Shown here: piece by piece, positions 36,436 through 44,823 of the stretch
Numbering within the stretch: position 1 is the first letter of the stretch
Layout of the letters: each line of letters begins with the position of its first letter
Source of the DNA: Actinomadura sp. K4S16
GTDB taxonomy: Bacteria; Actinomycetota; Actinomycetes; Streptosporangiales; Streptosporangiaceae
DNA: 64,000 nucleotides
Reading direction: 5' to 3'
Assembly (NCBI RefSeq): GCF_008327685.1
Contig: NZ_BDDE01000011.1
Location: 248,001-312,000, forward strand
The notes under the pieces: model-generated
What the model was told of the DNA's origin: nothing
Database searches by the model: none
What the model saw: only the letters and a program-made list of their open reading frames with translations
Made by a program: the position numbers and the translations under genes

Positions 36436-36470
36436 GGCGTGCGGACGCCGGGCCTTGTCGGCCGGGGGGC

Positions 36471-37679
36471 TCAGCGCGACAGCAGGTCGCGGGCGATGTG
36501 GGTGATCTGGATCTCGTCGGTGCCGGCGTAGATCTGGAAGGACTTGGCGTCGCGGGCGAGCTGCTCCACGCGGTACTCGCTCATGTAGCCGTTGCCGCCG
36601 AACAGCTGCACGGCCTCCTGCGCGACCTCGCTGGCGGCCTGCGCGGCGTACAGCTTCATCGCCGACGCCTCGGCGAGGGTGGGGGTGCGTCCGGCGCGCT
36701 GCATCTCGATGTGCCGGAACACCAGGTTCTGCACGTTGAGGCGCGCGACCTCCATCTTCGCCAGCTTCAGCTGGATGAGCTGGAAGTCGCCGATGCGCTG
36801 GCCCCACAGCTCGCGGGTCTTGGCGTACTCGACCGAGAGCTTCAGGCACTCCTCGATGACGCCGAGGGCCATCGCGGCGACGCCGGCGCGCTCGGTGACG
36901 AAGTTCTGCCGGGCCGACTCCTTGCCGCCCTGCGCGCCGGAGGACAGGAGCCGGTCGGCTCCCGCGCGCACGTCGTTGAGGAACAGCTCGCCGGTGGGGG
37001 AGGAGTGCAGCCCCATCTTGCGCAGCGGCTTGCTCTGCTCCAGGCCCGGCATGCCCCGGTCGAGGACGAAGGTGAGGATCTCGCGGTTGCGGGGGTCCTC
37101 GCCCTGGTCGAGCTTGCAGTAGAAGACGATCGTGTCGGCGTAGGGGCCGTTGGTGATGAAGGTCTTGCTGCCGTTGAGGACGTACTCGTCGCCGTCCTTG
37201 CGCGCGGTGGCCTGCATCCCGCCGAACGCGTCGGACCCGGAGTTCGGCTCGGTGATCGCCCAGGCGCCGACCTTCTCCATGGTGAGCAGCGGGAGCGCCC
37301 AGCGCTCCTTCTGCTCGGGGGTGCCGCGCTTCATGATCGTCCCGGCGGCGAGGCCGAGCCCGACGCCCATCGCCGAGACCAGGCCGGGCGCGACCTTGCA
37401 CAGCTCGATGACCGGGATCATCGACATCGCCGCGCTGCCGCCGCCGGCCCGCTCGCCGTCGGAGCCGGCGGCGCCGCCCTCGCGCTCCTTGGCCAGCCGG
37501 GACTGGAAGGACGAGCGGGCCATCTCGTCCATCCCGAACGTCTTGTAGAGGCTGCGGAGCAGATCGTAGGGCGGCAGCTCGCCCGACTCCAGCGCGTCCA
37601 GGTTCGGGCGGACCTCCGCGTCGATCCAGCCGCGCACCGCGTCCCGGATCATCAGGTCTTCCTCGGACCACTCGATCAT
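36471..37679 (-). CDS. Acyl-CoA dehydrogenase
   Basis: A 402-residue flavoprotein that introduces the alpha,beta double bond in acyl-CoA. Seen are AITEPNSGSDAFGGMQATARKDGDEYVLNGSKTFITNG split over the middle beta-domain (FAD and substrate contacts), the C-terminal VQLFGGNGYMSEYRVEQLARDAKSFQIYAGTDEIQ region with the adenine-binding loop, and FVTERAGVAAMALG. Conserved YRVE-type residues are present. It is monocistronic with an AAGCG-AA-CGCTT palindrome 60 bases upstream, so TetR-type control is likely. A role downstream of the crotonyl-CoA route is possible but unproven. Confidence 0.92.
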   Translation of the reverse strand: MIEWSEEDLMIRDAVRGWIDAEVRPNLDALESGELPPYDLLRSLYKTFGMDEMARSSFQSRLAKEREGGAAGSDGERAGGGSAAMSMIPVIELCKVAPGLVSAMGVGLGLAAGTIMKRGTPEQKERWALPLLTMEKVGAWAITEPNSGSDAFGGMQATARKDGDEYVLNGSKTFITNGPYADTIVFYCKLDQGEDPRNREILTFVLDRGMPGLEQSKPLRKMGLHSSPTGELFLNDVRAGADRLLSSGAQGGKESARQNFVTERAGVAAMALGVIEECLKLSVEYAKTRELWGQRIGDFQLIQLKLAKMEVARLNVQNLVFRHIEMQRAGRTPTLAEASAMKLYAAQAASEVAQEAVQLFGGNGYMSEYRVEQLARDAKSFQIYAGTDEIQITHIARDLLSR

Positions 37680-37738
37680 GCTCTGCCCCGCCCTCTCGAC
37701 TCCTGCCGCGTAACGGGGCCCATCAAAGCAGAGTCTGA

Positions 37739-37750
37739 AAGCGAACGCTT
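37739..37750. promoter_or_regulatory. Inverted repeat AAGCG-AA-CGCTT upstream of the acyl-CoA dehydrogenase
   Basis: A perfect palindrome with a two-base centre, 60 bases before the dehydrogenase start. AGCGnnCGCT-like repeats are typical of TetR-family regulators of fatty-acid genes. Confidence 0.55.
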
Positions 37751-37762
37751 ATCGCGGGTCCG

Positions 37763-38830
37763 CTAACCGAGACGGACGACGTCGGCGAGGACGCCGCCGT
37801 CCGCCGTGAGCCGGTCGGGGGAGGGGCTGTCGTACACGACGAGGATGCGGGTGCCCGGCTCGTCCAGCACGGCGATGCCCTCGGCGTGGTCGTCGCCGTC
37901 GCCGTGGGGCAGCTCGCCCAGCACCTCGAGCTCCTCGGCCGTGACGATCTCGCCGGCGTCGGCGCGGGCCGCGCCCGGCCACCGCACGAGCCGCACCGGG
38001 CCGTCCAGGTCCATGCTCGGCCCGGTGAGGACGAGCAGGTCGTCGCCGTGCGGGCACAGGTCGCGCACGCCGAGGCCGCCGAGGTCCAGGAAGTGGGTGC
38101 GGTAGGGCTCGCCGTCGTCGCCGACGGGCAGCGCCTGCAGGCGTCTCGGGTCCCGGGGGTGCGGGGCGGGGCGGATCTCCACCAGCACCGCCCAGCCGCG
38201 CAGCACCGGCCCGCGGAGCCCGATGTAGAGGCGGTCGCCGTGCACGGCGACGCCCTCGATGTCCAGGCCGTTGTCCTTGCTCGGGATGGGCAGGAACGGG
38301 GCGAGGTGCGGGTCGTCGGCCAGCAGGTCGGCGATGGAGTCCTTGTCCAGGCCGAGCACGGCCGCGGTGCGGTCCCCGTCGTCGCGGACGGCGCGGGGCA
38401 GCCCGTCGTCGCCGGTGACCAGGGGGATGCGGGCGAGGATGTAGCGGTTGTCCTCCCGCACGACGGTCGCCAGGCGCTTGCGCGCCTTGGCGTCGCCGTT
38501 GCCCGGCTTGATCTTCTTGCGCTTGAGGCTGTGCGAGCCGATCGCCCACAGCCATCCGTCGGCCCGGGCGAGGCCCTCGATGTCGGCCTCCTCGTCGGGG
38601 CCGGCCGGCAGCGGGACGAGGTCGGCGAGCGCGACCGTGACCTGCCCGTCGTAGCCGGTGACGCGCCCGTCGTCGTCCGTGACGGCGGTGAGCCGCTCGA
38701 TGGTGGCGGTCTCGTCGCCCGCCACCCACAGGCAGCGGCCGTCCTGGCGCACGGCGGAAAGGTTGGTGTGCGTCTCGGCCTCACGGCTCTCCTGGTCGAA
38801 GCGCAGCTCGACCCGGCGTTCCACGATCAT
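37763..38830 (-). CDS. DUF3616-like protein (beta-propeller-type, unknown function)
   Basis: A 355-residue protein without signal peptide. It contains repeated short strands such as CLWVAGDETATIERL, IEGLARADGWLWAIGSHSLKRKK, DIEGVAVHGDRLYIGLRGPVLRG and GVRDLCPHGDDLLVLTGPS. The repeated xIEG(V/L)A...LYIG/LWAIG units look like propeller blades, and the overall pattern fits DUF3616 from memory. No catalytic motif is evident. Start ATG 38830 chosen over the frame opening at 38884, because family-like sequence begins there. Function unknown. Confidence 0.65.
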   Translation of the reverse strand: MIVERRVELRFDQESREAETHTNLSAVRQDGRCLWVAGDETATIERLTAVTDDDGRVTGYDGQVTVALADLVPLPAGPDEEADIEGLARADGWLWAIGSHSLKRKKIKPGNGDAKARKRLATVVREDNRYILARIPLVTGDDGLPRAVRDDGDRTAAVLGLDKDSIADLLADDPHLAPFLPIPSKDNGLDIEGVAVHGDRLYIGLRGPVLRGWAVLVEIRPAPHPRDPRRLQALPVGDDGEPYRTHFLDLGGLGVRDLCPHGDDLLVLTGPSMDLDGPVRLVRWPGAARADAGEIVTAEELEVLGELPHGDGDDHAEGIAVLDEPGTRILVVYDSPSPDRLTADGGVLADVVRLG

Positions 38831-38893
38831 TGGGGAATGCTCCCACAGGGCCGCGACCTGTGGCGACGCGGGGGAACGGTCCACAACCGGCCC

Positions 38894-40072
38894 TCAGGCC
38901 TCCCAGCGGACGTCCAGCCGCGGCGGCTTGCGGAAGACCAGCCCGCGCGGGCGGGCGGGCCGGGACGGATCGAGCCGGAGCCCGGGCAGGCGGTCCAGCA
39001 GCGCGGTGAGCGCGGTGCGGGCCTCCAGCCGGGCCAGGTGCGCGCCGAAGCAGAAGTGGGGTCCGTGCGCGAACGCCAGGTGCTCGGCGGCGTTGCGGCG
39101 CCGCACGTCGTAGCGGTCGGGGTCGGGGAACACCGAGGGGTCGCGGCCCGCTCCGGCGATCGAGACCCGCACGAGGTCGCCGGCCCGGACGTCCGCATCG
39201 CCGAGCCGGGCGTCGCGGGTGGCGTACCGGTCGACGACCGAGGCCGCGGGCTCCAGCCGCAGGGACTCCTCGATCGCGGCGGGCAGCAGGCCCGGGTCGT
39301 CCCGGACGAGCCGGAGCTGGTCGGGGTGCCCGAGCAGGTGCAGCGCCGCGTTGGCGATCATGCCCTCGGTGGTGTCGATGCCGCCGAACATCAGGATCGC
39401 GGCGTTCGCGACGACCTCGGGGGCGCGCAGGCCCCGGCCGGCGGCCTCGGCCAGCAGCGACCCCGGCCGGGCCGCGTCGACCGCCTCCCGGACCGCCGCG
39501 CCCAGCAGCCGGTACGCCTCGCCGGCGCGCTCGGGCGCCGCGCCGCCCGCGGTGATGGCGGACACGGCCTCGACGAACGCGCCGTACCAGGAGCGGACGG
39601 TGCCGGCGACCACCCCGGACAGGCCGAGGGCCTCGGTGACGACCGCGACGGCGAGCGGCCCGGCCAGCTCGCCGCGCAGCTCGGCGCGGCCCGCCGGCGC
39701 CAGCGCGCCGACGAGCCGGTCGGTCTCGGCCTCCACGAACCGGGTGAACCGCTCCCGGGTCCGCGCCGGGCGGAAAGGCCGTGCGAACGCGTCGCGGTGC
39801 CGGGTGTGGGCCGGGCCGTCCAGCGACAGCATGCTCGGCCCGACGACCTGGGCGGTGGAGAAGCGCGGATCGTCCACGGTGTAGGTGTCCGCGTCGCGCA
39901 TGACCTCCAGCGCCGGGCGGCGGGCGGTCACCAGCCAGCCGCCCAGCGCGGGCAGCCAGGTGACGGGTTCGCGCTCGCGCAGCCGGGCCAGGTGCGGGTG
40001 CGGGTCGTCCTCCAGGTCGGCGGCCGTCACCGAGGCGCCGAGCGGGAAGCGGGCGGTCAGGTCGAGGCTCAC
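38894..40072 (-). CDS. Cytochrome P450
   Basis: A 392-residue soluble bacterial P450. The I-helix GGIDTT is at 230-235, the K-helix ExxR at 269-272 (ESLR), and the heme loop FAHGPHFCFG has axial Cys341. Redox partners (ferredoxin, reductase) are not adjacent. It lies 62 bases downstream of kamA in the same direction but has its own upstream element, a 21-base repeat 30 bases before GTG 40072. Substrate unknown. Coupling to lysine-derived metabolites is only a positional hint. Confidence 0.93.
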   Translation of the reverse strand: MSLDLTARFPLGASVTAADLEDDPHPHLARLREREPVTWLPALGGWLVTARRPALEVMRDADTYTVDDPRFSTAQVVGPSMLSLDGPAHTRHRDAFARPFRPARTRERFTRFVEAETDRLVGALAPAGRAELRGELAGPLAVAVVTEALGLSGVVAGTVRSWYGAFVEAVSAITAGGAAPERAGEAYRLLGAAVREAVDAARPGSLLAEAAGRGLRAPEVVANAAILMFGGIDTTEGMIANAALHLLGHPDQLRLVRDDPGLLPAAIEESLRLEPAASVVDRYATRDARLGDADVRAGDLVRVSIAGAGRDPSVFPDPDRYDVRRRNAAEHLAFAHGPHFCFGAHLARLEARTALTALLDRLPGLRLDPSRPARPRGLVFRKPPRLDVRWEA

Positions 40073-40101
40073 CCGTCCCAGACTATTCCGGCAGATTCCT
40101 G

Positions 40102-40122
40102 ATCTACAATGTAAAGGCGTCG
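40102..40122. repeat. Copy 2 of the 21-base TACA-A-TGTA repeat
   Basis: Identical over 21 bases to 16611-16631 and placed 30 bases upstream of the P450 start, between that gene and the kamA stop. Same orientation relative to the downstream gene as copy 1. On the coding strand it reads TTTACATTGTAGAT, so it may combine a -35-like TTTACA with an operator. Confidence 0.7.
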
Positions 40123-40133
40123 GCCGTTGCGGC

Positions 40134-41510
40134 TCAGGTCTCCGACCGCTGCCGCCACCACGCCTGCCCCTCTTCGGGCAGCGTGTAGATCGGGTCGTGG
40201 TACTCGTAGCGCCGGGTCAGCGCGTCGGGGTCGGACAGCTCCAGGCCGGTGCGGTAGTTCTTCGTCCAGTAGGAGATGCCGCGCTCGCGGTCGTACTCGG
40301 CGAGCTGGTGCACCCACCGCTTGCCGACGTAGGGGACGTCGCAGACGATCCGCGGGGTGGCGAAGCCGGGCAGGTAGCCCATGATCGCGTGCTGCAGCTC
40401 CTGCGCCTCCCAGACCGCGAGCCGCCAGTGCTCGCTGCTGGGGATCATGTCGCACATGTACAGGTAGTACGGCAGGATCCCGGCCTCGTCCAGCAGCGCG
40501 AACGACAGGTCGAGCAGCGCCTCGGGCGTGTCGTTGACGCCGCGCAGCAGCACGCCCTGGTTGCGCACGTCGCGGATGCCGGTGTCGAGCATCGCGCGGG
40601 CGGCCTTGGCGACCATCGGCGTCACCGACTGGGCGGCGTTGACGTGGGTGTGGATGGCGATCTGCACGCCGCGCGCGTTCGCCTTGGTCGCCAGGCGCTC
40701 CATGCCGGCGCGGACGTCGTCCTGCAGCCAGTGCTGCGGCAGCCCCATGAGCGCCTTGCTGGCCAGCCGGATGTCGCGGATGTTCTCGATGTCCAGCAGC
40801 GAGTCGACGAACGACTCCAGCCGCGCCCACGGCATGTTGGCGACGTCGCCGCCGGAGACGACCACGTCCCGGACGCCGGGGGAGCGGCGCAGGTAGTCCA
40901 GCATGGCGCCGAGCCGGTCCGGCGGCTTGATGGTGAACTTGTGCTTGTCGACGGTCGGCGTGGAGTTGCCGACCAGGTCCATGCGGGTGCAGTGGCCGCA
41001 GTACTGCGGGCAGGTCGGCAGGAGCTCGGCCAGGACCTTGGTGGGGTAGCGGTGGGTGAGCCCCTCCACCGCCCACATCTCGGCCTCGTGCAGCGAGTCG
41101 CGGGAGGCGTGCGGGTGGGACGGCCAGTCGGTGCGCCGGTCGCTGAACACCGGGAGCATGTAGCGGCGCACGGGGTCGGCGTAGAAGGCCTCCGTCGAGG
41201 AGGCGTCCATCGTGTTGAGCATCTGCGGCGGCAGCAGCATCGACATGGTGGCGCGCTCGGCCTGGTCGCGCTCCAGGTCGGCGTAGAAGCGCTCGTCCAG
41301 CAGGTCGCCCATGACGCGGCGCAGTTGCCGCACGTTCTTCACGCAGTGGGCACGCTGCCACTGCGCGGACTCCCACTCGGCCTCCGTGACGTCCCGCCAT
41401 CCCGGCAGGCGCCGCCAGTCGGGCTCCACCAGCGGCCGGCGCCGGTAGGCGTACGGCTGGCGCGCGGCCTCCTCGGACTGGAGGGCGTCCGGGTGCAGGG
41501 CAGTGGTCAT
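40134..41510 (-). CDS. kamA: Lysine 2,3-aminomutase
   Basis: A 458-residue radical SAM, PLP-dependent enzyme that converts L-lysine to L-beta-lysine in the cytoplasm. The [4Fe-4S]/SAM motif CPQYCGHC gives Cys167, Cys171 and Cys174. MDLVGNSTPTVDKHKFTIKP and VVVSGGDVANM follow, then a C-terminal PLP region (IVCDVPYVGKRWVHQLAEYD, with the likely PLP lysine in VGKRW). It starts at ATG 41510 with a strong GAGGAGG site. It is divergent from kdd, and with KamDE and Kal downstream it starts a lysine-degradation route. EpmB-type homologues are much shorter, which argues against that role. Confidence 0.92.
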   Translation of the reverse strand: MTTALHPDALQSEEAARQPYAYRRRPLVEPDWRRLPGWRDVTEAEWESAQWQRAHCVKNVRQLRRVMGDLLDERFYADLERDQAERATMSMLLPPQMLNTMDASSTEAFYADPVRRYMLPVFSDRRTDWPSHPHASRDSLHEAEMWAVEGLTHRYPTKVLAELLPTCPQYCGHCTRMDLVGNSTPTVDKHKFTIKPPDRLGAMLDYLRRSPGVRDVVVSGGDVANMPWARLESFVDSLLDIENIRDIRLASKALMGLPQHWLQDDVRAGMERLATKANARGVQIAIHTHVNAAQSVTPMVAKAARAMLDTGIRDVRNQGVLLRGVNDTPEALLDLSFALLDEAGILPYYLYMCDMIPSSEHWRLAVWEAQELQHAIMGYLPGFATPRIVCDVPYVGKRWVHQLAEYDRERGISYWTKNYRTGLELSDPDALTRRYEYHDPIYTLPEEGQAWWRQRSET

Positions 41511-41545
41511 CGTCGACCGCCTCCTCGCCTCACATTGATCGCATA

Positions 41546-41582
41546 AAAGTCTTGTATGCCGCCGACGTTACGGGAAGACTTT
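41546..41582. promoter_or_regulatory. Spaced inverted repeat AAAGTCTT / AAGACTTT in the kamA-kdd divergent promoter
   Basis: AAAGTCTT (41546-41553) and AAGACTTT (41575-41582) are exact inverted copies 29 bases apart centre to centre, in the 136-base region between the two divergent lysine genes. The patch is AT-richer than its surroundings. A likely shared operator, possibly for an Lrp- or LysR-like dimer. No regulator gene is adjacent. Confidence 0.6.
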
Positions 41583-41646
41583 CGATGAAACCAGGGGTGC
41601 CCTGGATATCTTGCGTAACACCACCCGATGTTAGGAGAAGGACGGC

Positions 41647-42699
41647 ATGGCGATGACCGGAGGCGGGACCGGGACGGCGGTCGGGCTGCACCGCGTGCTG
41701 GAGCCCGCGGGCGTGCTGCCGCAGGCCGCGCTCCGGCTGGATCCCGACCCGCGGATCCGGCCGGACGAGGTGCGGATCGGCGTCGAGCGCCTCAACCTGG
41801 ACGCCGCGTCCTTCCGCCAGCTGCACACCGCGCACGGCGGCGACCCGGACGCGATCCGCGCCGAGGTGCTGCGGATCATCGGGGAGCGCGGCAAGATGCA
41901 CAACCCGGTGACCGGGTCGGGCGGCATGCTCGTCGGGGTGGTCGAGGAGGCCGGGCCGGACTCGCCGCTCGGCCTGAAGCCCGGCGACCGCGTCGCCACC
42001 CTGGTGTCGCTCACCCTCACCCCGCTCGCGATCACCGACGGGCTCGCCGGGTGGGACGGGCGGTCGGAGCAGGTCCCGGCGCGCGGCCACGCGATCCTGT
42101 TCGGCCGCTCCATCGCCGCCGTCCTCCCCGACGACATGCCGGTGCCGCTGGCTCTCGCCGTCATGGACGTGTGCGGCGCGCCCGCGCTCACGCACCGCGT
42201 CGTCGCGGCCCGCGGCGGCGGCCCCACCGTGGCCGTGCTGGGCGCCGCCGGCAAGAGCGGGTGCCTGTCGCTGGCCGCCGCCCGCCGCGCCGGCGCGTCC
42301 CGCGTGATCGGGCTCGTCCCCACCGCCGAGGAGGAGGAGCGGCTCGTTGCGTCCGGCCTGGCCGACGCCGTCGTGCGCGCCGACGCCCGCGACCCGGTGG
42401 CCGTCGCGGCCGCCGTCGGCGAGCCGGTCGACGTCACCGTCGTGTGCGTCGACGTGCCGGGCTGCGAGCACGGCGCGATCCTCGCCACCGCCCCCGGCGG
42501 CACCGTGGTGTTCTTCTCGATGGCGACCTCGTTCCCGGCCGCCGCGCTCGGCGCCGAGGGGCTGGCCGCCGACGTCACGATGCTCATCGGGAACGGCTAC
42601 GTCCCCGGGCACGCCGAGACCGCCCTTGACCTGGTGCGGTCGGAACCCGCCGTGCGTGCGCTGTTCACCTCCCGGACCGGTGCGGATTCGGCAGAATGA
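41647..42699 (+). CDS. kdd: L-erythro-3,5-diaminohexanoate dehydrogenase
   Basis: A 350-residue NAD(P)-dependent dehydrogenase that oxidises 3,5-diaminohexanoate to 5-amino-3-oxohexanoate. The N-terminus (GLHRVLEPAGVLPQAALRLDP, then RGKMHNPVTGSGGMLVGVVEEAG) is that of Kdd rather than of standard zinc alcohol dehydrogenases. The Rossmann part shows PTVAVLGAAGKSGCLSLAAARRAGA and the end MLIGNGYVPGHAETALDLVR. It is divergent from kamA and upstream of kamDE-kal, which supports the assignment. ATG 41647 follows taggagaagg. Confidence 0.88.
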   Translation: MAMTGGGTGTAVGLHRVLEPAGVLPQAALRLDPDPRIRPDEVRIGVERLNLDAASFRQLHTAHGGDPDAIRAEVLRIIGERGKMHNPVTGSGGMLVGVVEEAGPDSPLGLKPGDRVATLVSLTLTPLAITDGLAGWDGRSEQVPARGHAILFGRSIAAVLPDDMPVPLALAVMDVCGAPALTHRVVAARGGGPTVAVLGAAGKSGCLSLAAARRAGASRVIGLVPTAEEEERLVASGLADAVVRADARDPVAVAAAVGEPVDVTVVCVDVPGCEHGAILATAPGGTVVFFSMATSFPAAALGAEGLAADVTMLIGNGYVPGHAETALDLVRSEPAVRALFTSRTGADSAE

Positions 42700-42751
42700 C
42701 CGGAAACGTCCCGGCCGTGGCGGGGACCGTCCGATCATCGAGGGAGAGAGC

Positions 42752-44083
42752 ATGGCGAGCATCACCGAGGAGCTGCGCGGGCGGGACCCGAAGGAGCGGC
42801 AGGCGCAGATCGTCGACGTCCTGGTCGACGCGTTCTCGGACCTGATGGAGCGCAGCCCCGCCGAGTTCCGCCGCCGCTTCCGCAAGATGGCCTCGGACCC
42901 GTTCGCGTTCTACCGGGGCAGCGCGTGCCTGTTCTACGCCGACATCGCCCACGACGACGACCCGTGGGCCGACGATCGCACGTCCCGCGTGTGGATCCAG
43001 GGCGACCTGCACGCGCAGAACTTCGGCACCTACATGAACGACGACGGCGTCTTCGTCTTCGACGTCAACGACTACGACGAGGCCTACGTCGGCCACTTCA
43101 CCTGGGACGTCAAGCGCCTGGTGGCCAGCCTGGCGCTGCTGGCGTGGCAGAAGGCGATCTCCGACGCCGACATCCGCCGGCTCATCGAGGCCTACGTGCG
43201 CGCCTACGTCGACCAGGTCCGCAAGTTCGCCGCGCACGAGGGCGACGAGAAGTTCGCGCTGACGCTCGACACCACCGACGGCTACGTCCGCGACGTGCTG
43301 GTCGACGCGATGGGCGGCACCCGCACCGGGCTGCTTGACGGCATGACCGTCGTGTCGGGGCCCGATCGGCGCTTCCTCGACCGCCCCGGCGTCCGGCGCC
43401 TGGACGACGCCGAGCGCGCCAAGGTCGAGGCCGCCTACGAGGAGTACCTGAAGACCATCCCGAAGGAGAAGCGCTTCGGCAGCCTCACCTACGTGATCAA
43501 GGACATCGTGGGCGCGTCCGGGTTCGGCATCGGCTCGGCCGGGCTGTCGGCCTACAACATCCTCGTGGAGGGCAACACCCAGGCGCTGGAGAACGACGTC
43601 ATCCTGTCGATGAAGCAGGGCAACGTCGCCGCGGCCAGCCGTGTCGTCGACGACCCCCGCATCCGCGAGTACTTCCAGCACCACGGCCACCGCACGGCCG
43701 TCTCGCGGCGCGCGCTGCAGGCCAACAGCGACCCGTGGCTCGGCCACACCCAGATCGACGGCGTCGGCTACGTCGTGCAGGAGCTGTCGCCCTACGAGGC
43801 CGACCTGGACTGGAGCGGCCTCACCGAGCCCGAGGACATGCTGTCGGTGCTGGACGACCTGGGCCGCGCCACCGCCAAGGTGCACTGCGTGTCCGACACC
43901 GACTCCGACCACACCCTCGTCGGTTTCCAGGTCGAGGACGCCATCGACGCGGTGATCGGCCCGGACGAGTCGGACTTCGTCGAGGCGATGGTGGCCTTCG
44001 GCACCGAGTACGCCGAGATCGTCCGGCAGGACCACACCTACTTCGTGGACGCCTTCCGCAACCACGAGATCCCCGGCCTGTAG
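42752..44083 (+). CDS. DUF2252 family protein (kinase-like fold)
   Basis: A 443-residue cytoplasmic protein. The segments FYRGSACLFYADIA, VWIQGDLHAQNFGTYM and FDVNDYDEAYVGHFTWDVKRLVAS resemble the catalytic HxD/DxN loops of aminoglycoside-kinase-like folds (GDLHxxN then DxND). The C-terminal VQELSPYEADLDW block is also DUF2252-typical. Function is unknown across the family. It begins 52 bases after kdd (ATG 42752, agggagag site) and ends at a strong bidirectional terminator, so it may be co-transcribed with kdd. Confidence 0.88.
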   Translation: MASITEELRGRDPKERQAQIVDVLVDAFSDLMERSPAEFRRRFRKMASDPFAFYRGSACLFYADIAHDDDPWADDRTSRVWIQGDLHAQNFGTYMNDDGVFVFDVNDYDEAYVGHFTWDVKRLVASLALLAWQKAISDADIRRLIEAYVRAYVDQVRKFAAHEGDEKFALTLDTTDGYVRDVLVDAMGGTRTGLLDGMTVVSGPDRRFLDRPGVRRLDDAERAKVEAAYEEYLKTIPKEKRFGSLTYVIKDIVGASGFGIGSAGLSAYNILVEGNTQALENDVILSMKQGNVAAASRVVDDPRIREYFQHHGHRTAVSRRALQANSDPWLGHTQIDGVGYVVQELSPYEADLDWSGLTEPEDMLSVLDDLGRATAKVHCVSDTDSDHTLVGFQVEDAIDAVIGPDESDFVEAMVAFGTEYAEIVRQDHTYFVDAFRNHEIPGL

Positions 44084-44099
44084 CCGCGTCCGCCCCCCG

Positions 44100-44129
44100 A
44101 ACGCCCCGACCCGCCGCGGTCGGGGCGTT
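44100..44129. terminator. Bidirectional terminator, perfect 12-bp stem
   Basis: AACGCCCCGACC (44100-44111) pairs with GGTCGGGGCGTT (44118-44129) around CGCCGC and is followed by CTGACGTTCC. It separates the DUF2252 gene from the convergent proline-rich gene. Confidence 0.85.
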
Positions 44130-44148
44130 CTGACGTTCCGTGCTCGGT

Positions 44149-44823
44149 TCAGTGGGCGAAGGCGATGGCGGTGCCGGCGCTGACGACGACGGCGATGGCG
44201 ACCAGTACGAGCGAGGAGCGCAGTGGGTTGCGGCGCTTGGGCAGCGCCTTCTGTGCGCGCGGCGCCGCGTGCAGTCGCACCGGTGGGCGCTTTTCGGGCG
44301 GTTTGTGCGTGGGCGGCGCCGGTTCGGGGCGCGTCCGCGGGGACGGGCTGGGCGCGTGCGGGGCGAGCGCCACGGGTCGTGGCTTCGGCGCGGCGGCGGG
44401 CGGTGGAGCCGGTGCGGGGTGCCCGGGCTGCGGAGGCGGCTCCGGTGCCTCCGGGGGTGGTGGCGGGGGCGGTTCCGGGACCTCCGGAGTGTCGGAGGGC
44501 GGTTCTTCCGGCGGCGGAGGCTCGGCGGGAGGCGGTTCCTCCGGGGGCGGGGGTTCGGAGGTGTCCGGCAGGCCGCAGCCGTCCGCGGAGCCGGTGCCGA
44601 TCTCGATGTCGATGCACACGTCGACCCCGATCTCGATGCCGGGCGTGGGCGGCGGGTCGGCCTGCGCGGTGGCCGGGAAGCCGAGCATGACGGCGGGCAG
44701 GGCCAGGGCCGGCAGCGCGAAGGCCGGCAGGGTGCGGGCCCTCAGGGGCCGGGACCGCCGCGTGCACGTCGGCAGGGTGCGGGCCCACCGGGGCGCGGCG
44801 GGCGGGGTGGGGCGGCGGCGCAT
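44149..44823 (-). CDS. Secreted or anchored proline-rich protein
   Basis: A 224-residue protein. Arginine-rich residues 1-33 precede a hydrophobic signal (ALPALALPAVMLGFPATAQA) with likely cleavage after AQA. A short mature head GIEIGVDVCIDIEIGTGSADGCG contains two cysteines. A long Pro/Glu/Ala-rich stretch of PPPEEPP type follows, then a basic segment and a C-terminal membrane helix SSLVLVAIAVVVSAGTAIAFA. It resembles a cell-wall-spanning stalk. I do not recognise a named family. Its ATG overlaps the stop of the DUF4239 gene (TGATG). Confidence 0.7.
   Translation of the reverse strand: MRRRPTPPAAPRWARTLPTCTRRSRPLRARTLPAFALPALALPAVMLGFPATAQADPPPTPGIEIGVDVCIDIEIGTGSADGCGLPDTSEPPPPEEPPPAEPPPPEEPPSDTPEVPEPPPPPPPEAPEPPPQPGHPAPAPPPAAAPKPRPVALAPHAPSPSPRTRPEPAPPTHKPPEKRPPVRLHAAPRAQKALPKRRNPLRSSLVLVAIAVVVSAGTAIAFAH

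Noticed and set aside
44149..44823. Tandem repeats in the proline-rich gene as a CRISPR or mobile repeat
   Set aside because: The repeats are short, in frame and irregular, encoding PPPEEPP-type protein sequence. There are no spacers of constant length.
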